Below are positions 1-12,003 of a DNA stretch of 60,000 nt, piece after piece (positions within the stretch are counted from its first letter, which is position 1; every line of letters starts with the position of its first letter). The notes below the pieces were generated by a model that saw only the letters and a program-made list of their open reading frames with translations, was not told the DNA's origin and searched no databases. The DNA is taken from positions 25,674,501-25,734,500 of the forward strand of contig NC_079879.1 of the NCBI RefSeq assembly GCF_029227915.1, in the 5' to 3' direction. The DNA is from Hydractinia symbiolongicarpus. Lineage: Eukaryota > Cnidaria > Hydrozoa > Anthoathecata > Hydractiniidae. The translations under genes were made by a program, and so were the position numbers.

Positions 1-173
1 AATTGATAATAGGTTTGTATAAAAATTAAAGAAAAATAACCGTAAGCAAGAGGAAAATGTACCAAAACATTGACGTTTTTGTCGTCTCATTAAAAAGGTA
101 AACAAGTCTCATAAAAAGCAAAAAATAAATACAAATATATATAACCTATAATCTATAAAATATGGTTTAAAAA

Positions 174-329
174 TCACTTGATAAGCGGCTCATTTAAAAA
201 GTTTTTAAAGTTGCTGACAACAAATTTTGACGCTTCCAAACTAATACTTTTATCAAAGAAAATTGGACCACGGCCTTCCATCGTAGCCAGAAAAGATTTG
301 TGTAGCTTCTTCGCGATCGGCACAAAATG
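174..329 (-). CDS. TOPAZ1: TOPAZ1-like terminal exon with stop codon
   Basis: Acceptor TCTTCTAG at 330 opens a 156-nt frame that joins the previous donor in phase 0 and ends in TGA at 174-176. The last residues are NEPLIK. Left of 174 is AT-rich 3' flank, with no other gene visible to the window edge. Confidence 0.7.
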   Translation of the reverse strand, partial: HFVPIAKKLHKSFLATMEGRGPIFFDKSISLEASKFVVSNFKNFLNEPLIK

Positions 330-3300
330 CTAGAAGAGTAAACAGAAATTATAGAAACAATACATTAGTGAGATTGTGGTACTGGTAAGATAGCACATTA
401 GCTTTCTAAGTGTTGCAGTCGTGTGGGACTTTAACCTACGATCTCTCGCTTGCTGGGCGACTAACATGTTGTACAAGAGGCGAGGATACTACCTCCTTGC
501 CACATACTACAAAAATGTGCAAATACCAACAAAATATTAGGATAGAAATTCAGTAAGGTAGTCAAGAGAGAACTCGTGGACTTCCACTGTCTTTGTAACA
601 CTTTTGACTATTATCAACTATATGATTTTATGGCTGTGCAGAACGAACAACCAGTTTTCCAAATCAAAAATCAGCTATTGGACCACACTTCTCTATAGTA
701 TGTGGCAATGCTTAGAATAAAGACCTTTGTGTTTTATATCGTGTAAATCCAAAAAAGAAATTTCAAAGCAAATCAGATAAATTCATCGCACAAAGATTCA
801 TTGTACATCGAAAATCAAGGGTTGTGTAGTCGCCATGCCCAGCATCACGGGTATGTAGAAACGCTAATGAAGGGGAAGAAAAAGCAACCGTTAGCATGGA
901 ATCCCTAAGTACATTAAAACTTCCTGTTACTTATTTGCTGTTTTTAGTTCTTCAATTTTGTTTTCTATGTCTTTTGTGTTCTAAAGTTTTTAAAATCTGT
1001 GCGTAAATTTTCATGCCAGTTCTTTAGCTGTGACTTTTTTTACTTTCTGTTTATCTACAATTTTTTATTGTTGAACTGAGTTTTGAATAGATGTTTAATT
1101 AAACGTTCACTTTGGAAAAAGAAACAGACCGGAACAGACAATTTTAGTAGCCAGCCAGATCAAAAAATCACAATTTCGTGACCCCGCCACCTTTCGTTCT
1201 TGAACTCGGCTTTCCTAACTTTAATGTCTTACCTCTTTTTGAATAATCCCTTTCTTCATAAAAGCTGTCAGTTCGGCACATATCGTCTTTCTGATGTATT
1301 TTTCTGCTTCCACTTCATTTTCAGTGTCTGGATAATCCTTAATTAGAACGTTTCTTTTTGTAGGAACATTAACAATAACAGGTAAATCAGTTACACTTGC
1401 GCTTTCTTCTGTCATATCAAATGGTTTCGGTGTCGGACATATCGTCATTGTCATGTTACTGAAGCATGCCACGTCATACAAGGGAGCATCTGGTACAGCA
1501 ATTGTTCGCTTCTTTTTAACCGGCGGTGCCAGCGAAGGGGGGTGATCGTTGCTAGGTAGGGATTGATGCGATGTCCATCGATAAACACTGGCGTGAGAAA
1601 CAACGATTCGCTAAAAAAACAATAAATGCATGCAAGATGTGAATCTATATTATGCTCAACACCCAATTCCCTCTTCACTGGATTATTCTTATTTTACAGA
1701 AAAAATTAAAAAATTAGTTTGAAAAACAATGATTTGAGCAAGAGGCTCTTCCTATTTTTTGTCAAAATTTGAGGTTCGTGCTCTATCAAATTGCTTTTAT
1801 AAAACAAAACGGTTAAAGGACCAACCAACGAACCTGTTCACTTTTTTCAATAATTTCCAACGGTGGAGTTAATTCAGCAGCAAAAGCAATCAGGTCCTGA
1901 TAAGTTCTCTCTTTACTTGCTTTAAACTCGACTAAATCCTGATCATGCGAAGGTACCACGGTAAATTCAAACGGGCTGAATGAATCCATCATGTCGATGC
2001 TCTTAGCGAGTAGCTCTTCGTAGGCGGGATCCATGCGAAGGTCTTTAAAATGTTGCTCGACAAGCAACCGGATTTCTACACGGCTCAAGTCAGTTGACAA
2101 TAAAATTTGGTACGGCCGATCTTTGTCGTAGGTGTGTCCATAAGCCTTAATAGCTATGCCTTTGTGAAACATTTCGAGTGCTTCAGGATTATGATCGTTT
2201 AACGCTAAACAATTCACGTAAGCTTTCACTGTCCGTCTGTGGACATCGAGTTTTAACTTGTTTATCTCGCTAGACACTTTGAGTGCTTCTTCTGGTAAGT
2301 TTAATTCGCAGAAGCTAGTACACACCTCGTTTATGAGCTTTGTCTTTACAGGAATCGACATGGTTGCATGCACATTTAAAAATGTATCCCAAGCTTCGAC
2401 TGCCATTCGAATTTGCAGCAAACCTTCGATTAAACGGCCCGCGCGGTTATTTCGCTCAGAAAGTTCGTTTTCGTCAAGTTCCCCACTCTCTGGAACTCCG
2501 TACTGACAATGTTTTAAAACATGATATCCACTGTCAATTTTGTTGTTACGGATACAAACATCAGAGCATAAATTCGCGATCGAACATACACTCATGTCTT
2601 CGTTAGTTTCCATCATGGTTCCAAACTGCCCACCGCTGTGCGAATATGATATCAAATGTTCATGACAGGTATGCAGTATTGTGTATGCTTCGGAAAAACT
2701 CTCTCGATTGTGTAAGTACCTAATTACACGAACTGCAAGACGGCCTGATGCCAAAGATACATCTTCGGGTAGCTCAATATCATTTCCTGCGTTGGTATAT
2801 GTTTGCATAAGCAATCTAATAAATATATTAAACTTATATCCAGGTCGTTCATTGTTAGTTAGACCGAGAAATAAACCATTTAAAACGATGTTGTTATTTG
2901 CTGCATCCATTGACACCGCTTCCATATATAACTCCTTGAACTTGGAGCTATCTTCGCCATTTTCCTGGAATGAAAAAGAAAAAATGATAACTACAATGAT
3001 CCCCGAAAATAATTTCTGTAATACTAAAGAAATGTAATAAGCAATTAAAATATTTTCAATGAAAATACAGAGTATTTAAGAATTAAGGATAAGAATTAAA
3101 AAAATTTTTAGCGTTATGAAAGTGTAGGAACAAAAGAAATCTGTTTTAATTAAAGATAACGTCCCCCTCACATTAAGTTCAGCGGATATTCTCAATAGTT
3201 CGCGATGCGCTGTTGCTAGAACTTGCTCTTGATTGAACACACTACTATTAGAATCTAAAAAGAAAAATTAGAAAAAAATCACTGGATTGAGAAATACACA

Positions 3301-6300
3301 ATCAGTTTAAATGTAAGAAATCAAGATTTGATTAGCTAAATGTACTGTTCTTGTGGAACTCAATTAACTTCGTATTAATTCAACAGGATACCTGCGCTAG
3401 ATCTGTCGTCATCACAAGATTTTTGAAACGTCTCAGAAAATTGAAACTTGCTAAATAATAGAAAATAGCATTGTAAACAAACTGATGATAATACACATTA
3501 CTGACGTTTCATAGGACGTATGCAAGATGAGAACAGGCTAGCACCTTCGCAAGTAAGAAGTGTTCACTTTTTTTCCACAAACACATTGGTGTTCAGGTCG
3601 CGGATATATCTCGCGCATTTTGGTGTACACAAATATAGAAGCCTCCGTGTTTGCGGTCCATTCTTCTAGTATAAGTACAACCCGTCGCAATTCCTTCTGA
3701 GACAACATATAACTTCGATCTAAACACTAAAAGAAGGAAAGCGTCCATATAGAACCCAGGGGTAAGAAAATGACCATGTACAGAGTTAATTTTTGTGACG
3801 AGTGTCGATACAAACCTTTTTTACTAAATCTAAAATGTCGGGAAATCTTCTTTTTGCAATTAAAAGATTTAAAACTTGACTGATTCTTCTTTCTTCAGGC
3901 TGAAATAAGTACATAAATAAATTCTAGTTAGTTATGTACGAAAGCATCTACAGATTTTAATAACAATAAGCAAAACAATATAAACCGGTACCGGGATCTT
4001 CGTTGAAAGAAGACATAACACCATTTTGTGATGAACTTTGTCTGGTCCAGTTTCAAGGGCGTCTGCAAGAGTTGAAGCAAACCAGTCTGGTATGGTTAAA
4101 TCAGCCGGTACAATACCCTGTTCTGTTATCTCATTATAACGAGTCACAAATAGATCGTATTTCTTGTTAGCACATACCATGTTCAATACACGAAGTATGC
4201 TCTGGAATAAAAAGCATTCTTTCAACGTTGCTTGATTTTTTTAAAAAATGAATATTCTCATTTTTAATAGAAAAAGCATTTGTTACCTCCTCCGTTAGTT
4301 GAATCGAAGCCTTGCGCATCAAAAGATAAATCTTCTCTACTACATCAAAACATTGTCCACCATTTTTGCAGAGACTGACCACTGCTTCATTAAATGACTA
4401 AACACAAATAATTTTGTAGAAATAGATAAATTCCCCTTGAAGATATTCAACAATTTGATCAAGATTGAGTAACACTTTAGTATGTGATTATACAGTGTAA
4501 TCATCTATTCGCACATGGTTTCAAGCTCCTGCAAAAACTCGAAAAATAACAAAACGTTCTCCTTAAAATTGTAGAAATACAATCAAGGTGTGTTCAGAAT
4601 TCAAACTTTTAAAGAAAATTCATACTTGATAAGACAAATAGGCTCAAAACAGACAAGGGATATTAGCCATTTTAATAATCACAGAATATTTAAAAGTTTC
4701 GTTTGCCTGGATACCTTGGGATTAGCACGTCTAAACTTAACTCTAACCTGAGTTCAGCCTCACATTTTTTACGAGTGTCTTGCGTACTAAATTGTGCACA
4801 AAACTCCCCATTGATATACTTCAGGGAAAGTTAAAAAAAATCTTACTTGAGAGGAAGATGAGCAAAGAGATAATGGCATTCTTTCCAGAAGTGAAATCGC
4901 TGCAACAACATTTGTATTCGTTTGTATGGAAAGCAAAAGTTTCTCTAAAGTGATCACTGGCACAACATTGAAGTCAACCCATGCATTCAGCAGTTCAGTC
5001 AGTTGGCCAATGTTACAACATGGTGTGAACAATCTAAAGAAGAAAGGTCGAGTTATCCACAATTAAATTGTAAGAGGGGTTGTTCACAATTAAGTTGTAT
5101 GAAGGTGAGTTGTTCACAAAGAAGTTCTTGCTTACTTCAAAAACGTTTTTCTTGCATCGTTGGATAGCACCAAACTTCCATCAATTAATTTCTAGTAGAG
5201 AAAGTAACAAGCTACTGCGAGAAAGACAAGTTATGCAAATATAGAAAAGCCAAAAATTTGTGCAAAAAATTTCCTAATTCTATGAGATTTTGGGGGGCTA
5301 GGACTTAGGTTGTTAAGGTTAGAGAGTTGTTGGTGCTCAAGCTGCTTACTGTGTGCTAATATGTTACTTCTTGTCAGAGGAATGGGAATGGATGTGAGGC
5401 CTGAAGGTTCTTAAAATTTTCTAACATCGAAGTAGTTAGTTATAAAGATCTTTCTCACCTTACATATACATGTTAATGTTTCAGCTTTTATTTTTGGACT
5501 TAACACAGATATCTCGATTTCAACGAAAAATTTATCCAACAATCTATTAAAAATATTTTAGAATTAATTTTTTATAGGTTCGGCTGGAACTTTAAATACA
5601 GCATCAACTTAATAACACTACCTTTCCGAATTAACAAAATAGTTTTTGACATAATCCCATATCTTCAAAACACTAAAAGACAATATAATTTTATTATTAG
5701 CAGGAAAGATTCGCATTTTATTACAAATATCTTTAAGAGAATTTCTATGCTTAATTCATTCTATTTTTCTTTACAGAAAAGTTTGTAATCTTTGAGATCA
5801 AATTAGACATCACTGAAATAAAATTTAAGCATAGAAACTTCTTTTACTCACAATCCTCTCTTGTCTGTACATAAGAATAATAATTTTTCCATATCGTTGC
5901 TATCAATTCTGTTACGATCAAAAGTTGTTAGCAGTTCTTGCAACACATCAACAGCACTACAAACAAATTAAAGAAATCTCAAACTCCATTTCTATTTACT
6001 ATTACATCTACAAAAATTATTCTTTGACTACAAAATTTATTCATTACGATTGTTACCTTGGATAGTCTCCTAGTTCATAATGGGACTGTTATCAATAAGT
6101 GTCCTCCATAGGTAGTTTTAGTAAATTTAAAGCTCCCATTTGAGCTGCAGGAGCCATGCAAGCACAGTACTTAGTTAACTAGACAACAGCCTAAATCATC
6201 AACCCCCTTCTTATGTTGAACAATGCACAAAAAGAACCAATTCACACTTAAATATTATCTAGCTTGACTCAGCGGGAAGTTAAGACTGGCACTGATGATC

Positions 6301-9300
6301 TGTATATAATTTCTTTTACTTGTAATCTTAATTCCCACCTCATAAAATAGATGTAAGACTTCTTACTTATTTATACGTCCAACATTTGCCAGTACTTGTG
6401 CGTGAACAAACAAATCTTCCCATTTTAGTTTTAGCATTGCACGTTTCATCTCCACCAGTTGTGTTGCAATCTGAAAAAAGGAGCAACTTCAAGGTTGTAT
6501 GGTGAAATCCATTACATATTGTGCAATAATATGAAACAAAACAAAAAAGTTAATATTGTTTTTGAGGTTTCTTACCATGTAAGCATGTAAAAGAAGCTAT
6601 TACTAATAGTGTCAATTTTTATAGGCAACTAAAAAAAACGTTTCCAAACTTACCTCAGCATTATCATGATTGGTGTTTTCTTTTATGCACAATAAGGTAT
6701 GTTCGATTCCATGCCGAAATTTACTTTCATCTATCTTTTGGTAAGACGGTGAATTGCCTGACGTACGGTCCCTGATCTGTTGAATAATCAACCATGCTCG
6801 ATCTAACAATAAAAAAATATAGATATAACTAGGTAAACATAAACAAACAAACAAATAGAAATAACAGGGAGCGTTAATAATCTCACCGATGTTCGTAAGG
6901 TACTGCAGCTCTTCAAGCAGTTCTAAATAGTAAGTATAGAGGTAACCGGTAGGATTAAAGATTTCTGATTCAGCAGTCAGAGTTTAACTGAGAGTGAAAA
7001 AATATTGTGACCCTATTATCCTAAAATGTATTGTCCTGTTTGACCTACCAAATTTGAATGGATTTTAGAATTAATTTTATCTTTGTTTAATTTTAAAAAA
7101 TTGAAAAATTTAATGAAATCATGTTTAAAACTAGCACTTAAAAAGGAAAAACGACAAATACAATTCAAAGAAGATTTAATGAACTGGAAATTTTAAAGAC
7201 TAAGCTAAGCTGATTCATACCATTTGCATTTCTGTTATTAAACTGGTGAAGAGGTGTAACTGAAGGCCTAAAAATACAAAGAGGGCAAAACAACATGTTA
7301 AATGCAACACATTTATTTTAGATCAAGTAGACATAGCTATCTTAGTTTCACCGCACTAACAGAGGGTTCATGCAGGGAAGCAAAGAATAAAAAAGTAAAA
7401 ACTGGGAGAAAAAATGAATGTTCATAAAAATTGCTTGGAAAGTCTTAAAATTTGAATAAAACACTTCACAACTGATATAAACACCCACCCACAGAATAAT
7501 GACATTATTTTATGCTAAAATGCTGGTAAAAATGCACAAAAAATCGCTGCATATAATCTGGACAACAGGTGAAAATATGAGGAGCAGTGGACCCATGGAT
7601 TCCTTCACAGGTTTAGGATATACCAATGCAAGAGATATATACATACTACAGGAAAATTTCAGTGAATTTTCTGCAGGCTAACAACTATATATTTAATAAC
7701 ATAGGTCATTAATGCACCACAATAACTGTGTATCTTTTAAAAAATTGTAACTTATACCTCAATCCACCATTGCTTTCCGACACCTTTCTTCCTTTATTCT
7801 GTTCTGCTGCATGAGTCTGATGTGAATTGTTCTACAAATAATTAGTACAGTTGACTTAATTGTTTAATTTTTAGTCATTTTTCGACTAAAAATTATAGAC
7901 ATTTTTTATGTAACACACCAATATACTAAATTAATAATTTATATAATATATAATTATATACCACTACTGAGAAAGGTTTGACTCCAGCATTAACACCTCG
8001 TTTCATGTGATTATAACTGCACTTCTTTTTACTACAACGACCAAGCTGCCAATACTCAAAGCAATAACCTTTAGGACAATCAAATGGTGCAGAGATGTGT
8101 TTAGTTGGACTTCCTGCTCCCTTATTTTTGGCTTCATGGTCACTATGTCTGTATTGGTCATTTTGCTTATACGCAAGCTTCTAAAGGGGTAATAAATTAT
8201 TAAGTCAATACATTAACAAAACACAAAACAATTTATTTAGTTAGTGACCTAATACCTTTATTCCCTTGGGGGAACTGAACAGAAATAATTGTGTGTTTAT
8301 TAGTTAAGAAACTTTTTAAAAGCCTTATTATAACTTTGAACAACTACAATCATCAATGGTTTCTGTTATTAACATCTAAACTCATGAATCCAAAAAATTA
8401 CAGGTCCACGATAATCACAATTTCAGGTCAATTCAGGTGGGACACCACTATGTCAGGTTAGGAAAGGATGAACAAAAATATGTATTCCTTCTGTACTTTT
8501 GTAACTGATACTGGAGTTTATCTCCACAACTGCTAAAACAGTGACTTCTTGAAAATGCCCACATTTGTCCCATGGCCAGTCATAACATAAAATAGGCAGA
8601 TTAAGGTTACTGTAAAGGAAAAAACTCACTTGATGAGTAGTCTCAGAAAAACCCTTATAATTTATCAATACTTTTACATTTTTTTAAATTTTTTTTTGTT
8701 TCTGAATGCTTGATGAAAAACTTTTTTGATGGTGTTATTTTCGTGAGATGTTAATTTTCCAAAAAGAAAATATAATGAATTAAACACACACCATTTTTTT
8801 TTTCACCGTACGTTTTAAAATCTCTTCTTTTTCCAAAAGCGTGGTCGCAGACGTCTCGTTTTTGCACTATTACATCCAGCATAAATTAAATTTAAAAAGG
8901 TTCCCTGTTTTTTTTTTGTAACAAAAAAATGCTTATTTTTTTCTTTCTGTCGTCATAATTCGCTAATCAGTAATTTATACAAAAAAATCCAGGAACCTTT
9001 TGTGCATAAATTTTTCAGCTTTCCATTACCGAAAATTTCAATGAGCCAATTGGAAGCTTTCGGAAAAAGACGAGATATTTGTTTTTAAAGATTTTTGTAG
9101 GTGTTTTGAAAATGTGTGAACTGAGTATGCAGAAAGATGATGAAAGTGTGAACTTTTTCTTTATGCTGAATATTCGTGCACGCATTCAGAATTATTAACA
9201 GACAGAAGTCAGGGTTACAAGAGAAAGCTTATATGCATACTCCTTAACTTTGATTTTTTTTAATGATTTTTTATATGACAACATTTATATATATATATAT

Positions 9301-12003
9301 ATATATATATCGATGGTGAAAGTAAACTATGTAAAAATATTATTATGCATATATTTATACGGTAGTTTCATATCATGTATAATGTTTACAAAAAATATGC
9401 GTGACTCATTTTGCACATATTTTCTCGAAGGTGTGAAGGATATAACACCTCTGAAAAGGCTCTTTCCAGAAAAAAGGGATGTTCCAAATATTTTCATGGA
9501 ATATTAAATATGTCATTCGACATATGGAATATTAAATATGTCATGAATTTTTTGCAAAAAACCTAAAAAAAAAAATTGTTTCCTTTACAGTAACCTTAAT
9601 CTAGAATACTTTTACTATAATTCCCGTACCAGTCTGTCTGTCACGCAAAATGATACCGCAAGTAGCAAGATGCATGCAATGTGATACAAAAAAGAGAGGT
9701 GAACCCGTGGATCTTTCCATAGACCAATGACTAGTAATATTTATATTATCCACAATAGCAGAAAGAACCTTGATAAAAGCTGTGAAAGATTTTTCATAAT
9801 AATTTATCTTATTTAGAACCGTAATAAAAATTATTTCCGAGGTTGCTAAGTAATATAGCTTAATTAATGAATAGACCTGAATGCTAAAAACATTTAAACA
9901 CATTGACAAACTTCCCGTCTTCATTCAACAAATTTAATTACCCAGGCACACTGAACATAGGTATTTGTAAAGGAAACTATAAAGAACTATAAAGGAAACT
10001 ATACTATGAATGACTGGTTACACTTTTTAAATAGGATATATTTTACTTGATTTGAACATGGGTATAGAACAGTTCCTTCAGTTACACAACTTTTTTTCAC
10101 ACAGAAACAAGGTTTGATAAGCAAAAACAAACTTACATTAGCATTTGAGTTTTTGCGTTCGTGTTTCATCTGACATGGCTTAGGATTATTGCAAACTCCC
10201 AAATACCAAAACGATTGACAAATTCCAGCAGGGACGGTATTATCACGCTTCCGATTATAATCATTTCTAACATTTAACTTAGGAATTTTATCTATGCACA
10301 TCGGTTTAACAAAAGCTTGTCGCTGCCCAATATGTGTGTTATTTTTATAATTTCTTTGTCTCGTTTGATTAAGCAAGGGGATTGATGCGATGATGGGATT
10401 CACTGGAGGGGTTGGCAATATAAAAGATTGATTTATTATTTTAAGCAACTCTAAATTAGCGATGGGTTGGGTTAACAGACTTGGTATTTTATCTCTGGGA
10501 AGAGGCGCTTTAAATTGATCAGAATATCTATCCTTCCAGTTATTAACTTTACTGTATGGCTCGGTAAGATCTTCATTTTTTCTAAAATTAAAATAATATA
10601 AATTGTTTATAGACACTATCATTCACAACTTCTAACTATTCTTGTAGTTCATACAAGCATGTTTACCTTTTTAAGCCAGTTGACAGATTTTCTGGAGGTT
10701 TTGTGGAACTAAATGTAATTATATGGAATAAAAAAATGATTTGCTGTTAAATAATGTGATAGTAAAGTCTTCATCATTTAAAACATGCAGTCATTTTACC
10801 TAGTATTGACTTGGGTGTTTGTAGTTTTAGCATCAGTAGACTGAATATCGTCTTCATTAAACTCGTCATCAAATGCTGCAAGTGACACCAAATCAAAGTT
10901 ACAACTAGTATCTATATCCCCATTAAACATGCTGTTATTATTTTGGTCGTTTTTATCAATTGGTTCAAAATCATTGCTTGTAGTTATAGGTTCAAAAGTG
11001 TTGTTTATATTTATTGGTTGAAAACTATCGTTCCTTTCTATTGGATCGTAACTATTGTTTGAATTTATTGGCTCAAAATCATTATTTGTATTTATTGGGT
11101 GAAAATCACTTGTTTGTTTAAAATCATCATTCACTCCCTGGTTGCTCTTATCACCATATAATAATGCATCTTCATTGATGTTATGGCTGGTTACAGAAAT
11201 GTCATCTGTCTCACCAAGTAGTTGCGCTTCTGTGGAAAGGTCACAAGAAAAAGTATCAAATTCATTTGTAGCAATTTCATTTGGTGCGTTTGGAGTATCA
11301 GTTTCTTTGATATCACTGACAATGTCTGGGACAAAAGAGCTTTCAATCTCAGCCGTTGGAGTAGTATTTCCAAAAACATTATTGTTTTCAAGTGTAGTGT
11401 TTTTTCGTTTATTTAAGAAACATCGTAGATCTAAATTTGGAAGTGGTTCGATGGCAACCTTGCATGATGGACTAAAACCAAAATTAAAAGTTAAAGAGCA
11501 TTTTTATTGTAGAAATACAAATATATTTCAGTAGAACTACAATGCGAAAAGAGTAATTTATTAAACAAAACATAGTCTTTACTAAAGATAATAATAACAT
11601 ATTATCAGCCTAACTTTATCAAGAAAAAAATAGCAAAAAAACAATTTTAAGGATGTTGTATAAAATCTGGCTAAAATTTTGGCTTCATACAATCAGTCCT
11701 TATTTGCTTCTTCATAAATAACATGTAACTAAAATACTTTTAGTGTTTTTTTAATTATGAATTAAAAAATAATTGATCCTTTAAAAAATTACTGAAATTA
11801 GGTAAGTTTAACCTTGTGATTTAACAGGGGTGCACATGGTGAAATGCAGAAATATAATTAGCCGCAGTAAATTTATCCTTGTGATTTAACAGGGGTGCAC
11901 TTTGTGAAATGCAGAAATACAATTAGCTGCAGTATGACTTTATTGCACAATGAACAAGAGTTCATAACTATACTTACAGTTCTTTCTTCACTTTAACAGA
12001 CAT
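174..12003 (-). CDS. TOPAZ1: TOPAZ1-like CCCH zinc-finger protein, complete 23-exon gene
   Basis: I joined the exons by hand using GT-AG sites and phase. Coding exons in transcript order: 11978-12003, 10800-11471, 10667-10708, 10137-10581, 7962-8180, 7758-7831, 7221-7267, 6887-6922, 6654-6802, 6367-6470, 5852-5956, 5622-5672, 5459-5498, 5136-5191, 4847-5033, 4287-4397, 3992-4201, 3816-3899, 3579-3726, 3172-3254, 1834-2964, 1233-1610, 174-329. The sum is 4554 nt, which is 1517 aa plus a stop, and every junction keeps frame. The protein has a disordered N-terminus with a nonapeptide repeat, two CCCH fingers near each other, a long alpha-helical middle resembling TPR/PPR repeats, and a C-terminal region after residue ~1340. 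In vertebrates TOPAZ1 is a germ-cell protein of about 1.7 kb codons needed for spermatogenesis. The family name is from memory of architecture, not a search. The donor at 3992 could instead lie 6 nt further on without changing frame. Confidence 0.7.
422..502 (-). repeat. tRNA-Asp-like SINE head in the last TOPAZ1-like intron
   Basis: Read on the minus strand the segment has GTAGTATCCTCGCCTC, then GCGAGAGATCGTAGG, then TTAAAGTCCCAC, which resembles the D-arm, anticodon stem and B box of tRNA-Asp with an enlarged anticodon loop. Body and tail of the SINE are not delimited. Confidence 0.4.
1233..1610 (-). CDS. TOPAZ1: TOPAZ1-like exon 22, penultimate
   Basis: The exon is 378 nt, phase 0 at both ends. 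It starts RIVVSHASVYRW, passes a proline/lysine-rich stretch (APPVKKKR) and ends with a Lys/Glu-rich helix. The position corresponds to the region after which vertebrate TOPAZ1 was named (PAZ), but I cannot confirm a PAZ fold by eye. Confidence 0.75.
1834..2964 (-). CDS. TOPAZ1: TOPAZ1-like exon 21, large helical-repeat exon
   Basis: This is the longest exon (1131 nt, phase 0 at both ends). It encodes 377 residues with repeated amphipathic helices, for example around SFSEAYTILHTCHEHLISY and the segment near LPEEALKVSSEINKLKLD, the pattern of TPR/PPR-like solenoids. Acceptor ATTCCAG and donor CAG|GTTCGT are clear. Confidence 0.8.
7962..8180 (-). CDS. TOPAZ1: TOPAZ1-like exon 5 with second CCCH zinc finger
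   Basis: This 219-nt exon is open in phase 0 and encodes a basic, His/Lys-rich lead followed by CFEYWQLGRCSKKKCSYNH, again C-x8-C-x5-C-x3-H. The second finger suggests RNA binding. Acceptor CCTTTAG and donor GTG|GTATAT flank it. Confidence 0.75.
8598..9602. mobile_element. Inverted-repeat element (MITE-like, about 1.0 kb) in TOPAZ1-like intron 4
   Basis: A perfect 24-bp inverted repeat bounds the segment: AGATTAAGGTTACTGTAAAG with four more matching bases at 8598-8621, and its complement at 9579-9602. The interior is AT-rich with homopolymer runs and a (TA)n tract near 9285-9310 and has no coding potential. No clear target duplication is seen. Confidence 0.6.
9603..9665 (-). repeat. 3' end of the ACTAGTCG/GACAGACAGAC dispersed repeat
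   Basis: On the minus strand the segment reads TTTTGCGTGACAGACAGAC followed by a TACGGGAATTATA end. This matches the right end of the 122-bp insertion at 22670-22791. It abuts the inverted-repeat element ending at 9602. Confidence 0.5.
10137..10581 (-). CDS. TOPAZ1: TOPAZ1-like exon 4 with first CCCH zinc finger
   Basis: The exon encodes a Pro/Asn-rich segment and ends with a finger of spacing C-x8-C-x5-C-x3-H (CQSFWYLGVCNNPKPCQMKH, about 10162-10221). The splice donor AAT|GTAAGT lies just left of 10137, and phase 0 joins it directly to the exon ending at 8180, which holds a second finger of the same spacing. Confidence 0.75.
10800..11471 (-). CDS. TOPAZ1: TOPAZ1-like exon 2, acidic disordered region with nonapeptide repeats
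   Basis: This 672-nt exon is open throughout in the frame set by the 26-nt first exon (start codon at 12003). It lacks an internal ATG over its upstream half. The acceptor is TTTTAG at 11472-11477 and the donor AG|GTAAAA precedes 10799. The product is rich in Asn, Asp, Ser and Thr with few hydrophobics, so probably disordered. It encodes six tandem nine-residue repeats (10949-11110). Confidence 0.7.
10949..11110 (-). repeat. Six tandem 9-residue repeats, consensus N-[DS]-F-x-P-I-x-x-N
   Basis: Translated units are SDFHPINTN, NDFEPINSN, NSYDPIERN, DSFQPININ, NTFEPITTS and NDFEPIDKN. The aromatic residue and Pro-Ile are invariant while flanking residues vary, so the pattern is under protein-level constraint or is a young expansion. 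Confidence 0.85.
11812..11941. repeat. 65-bp tandem duplication in TOPAZ1-like intron 1
   Basis: CCTTGTGATTTAACAGGGGT starts at 11812 and again at 11877, and the following bases through a GCAGTA are nearly the same in both units. Confidence 0.75.

Noticed and set aside
7499-7681. Plus-strand 60-codon ORF
   Set aside because: Lies within a TOPAZ1-like intron with no motif, and is short for AT-rich DNA.
11142-11534. Plus-strand Ser/Val-rich ORF and minus frame 11191-11391
   Set aside because: Shadows of TOPAZ1-like exon 2, whose own frame is open and splices in phase.
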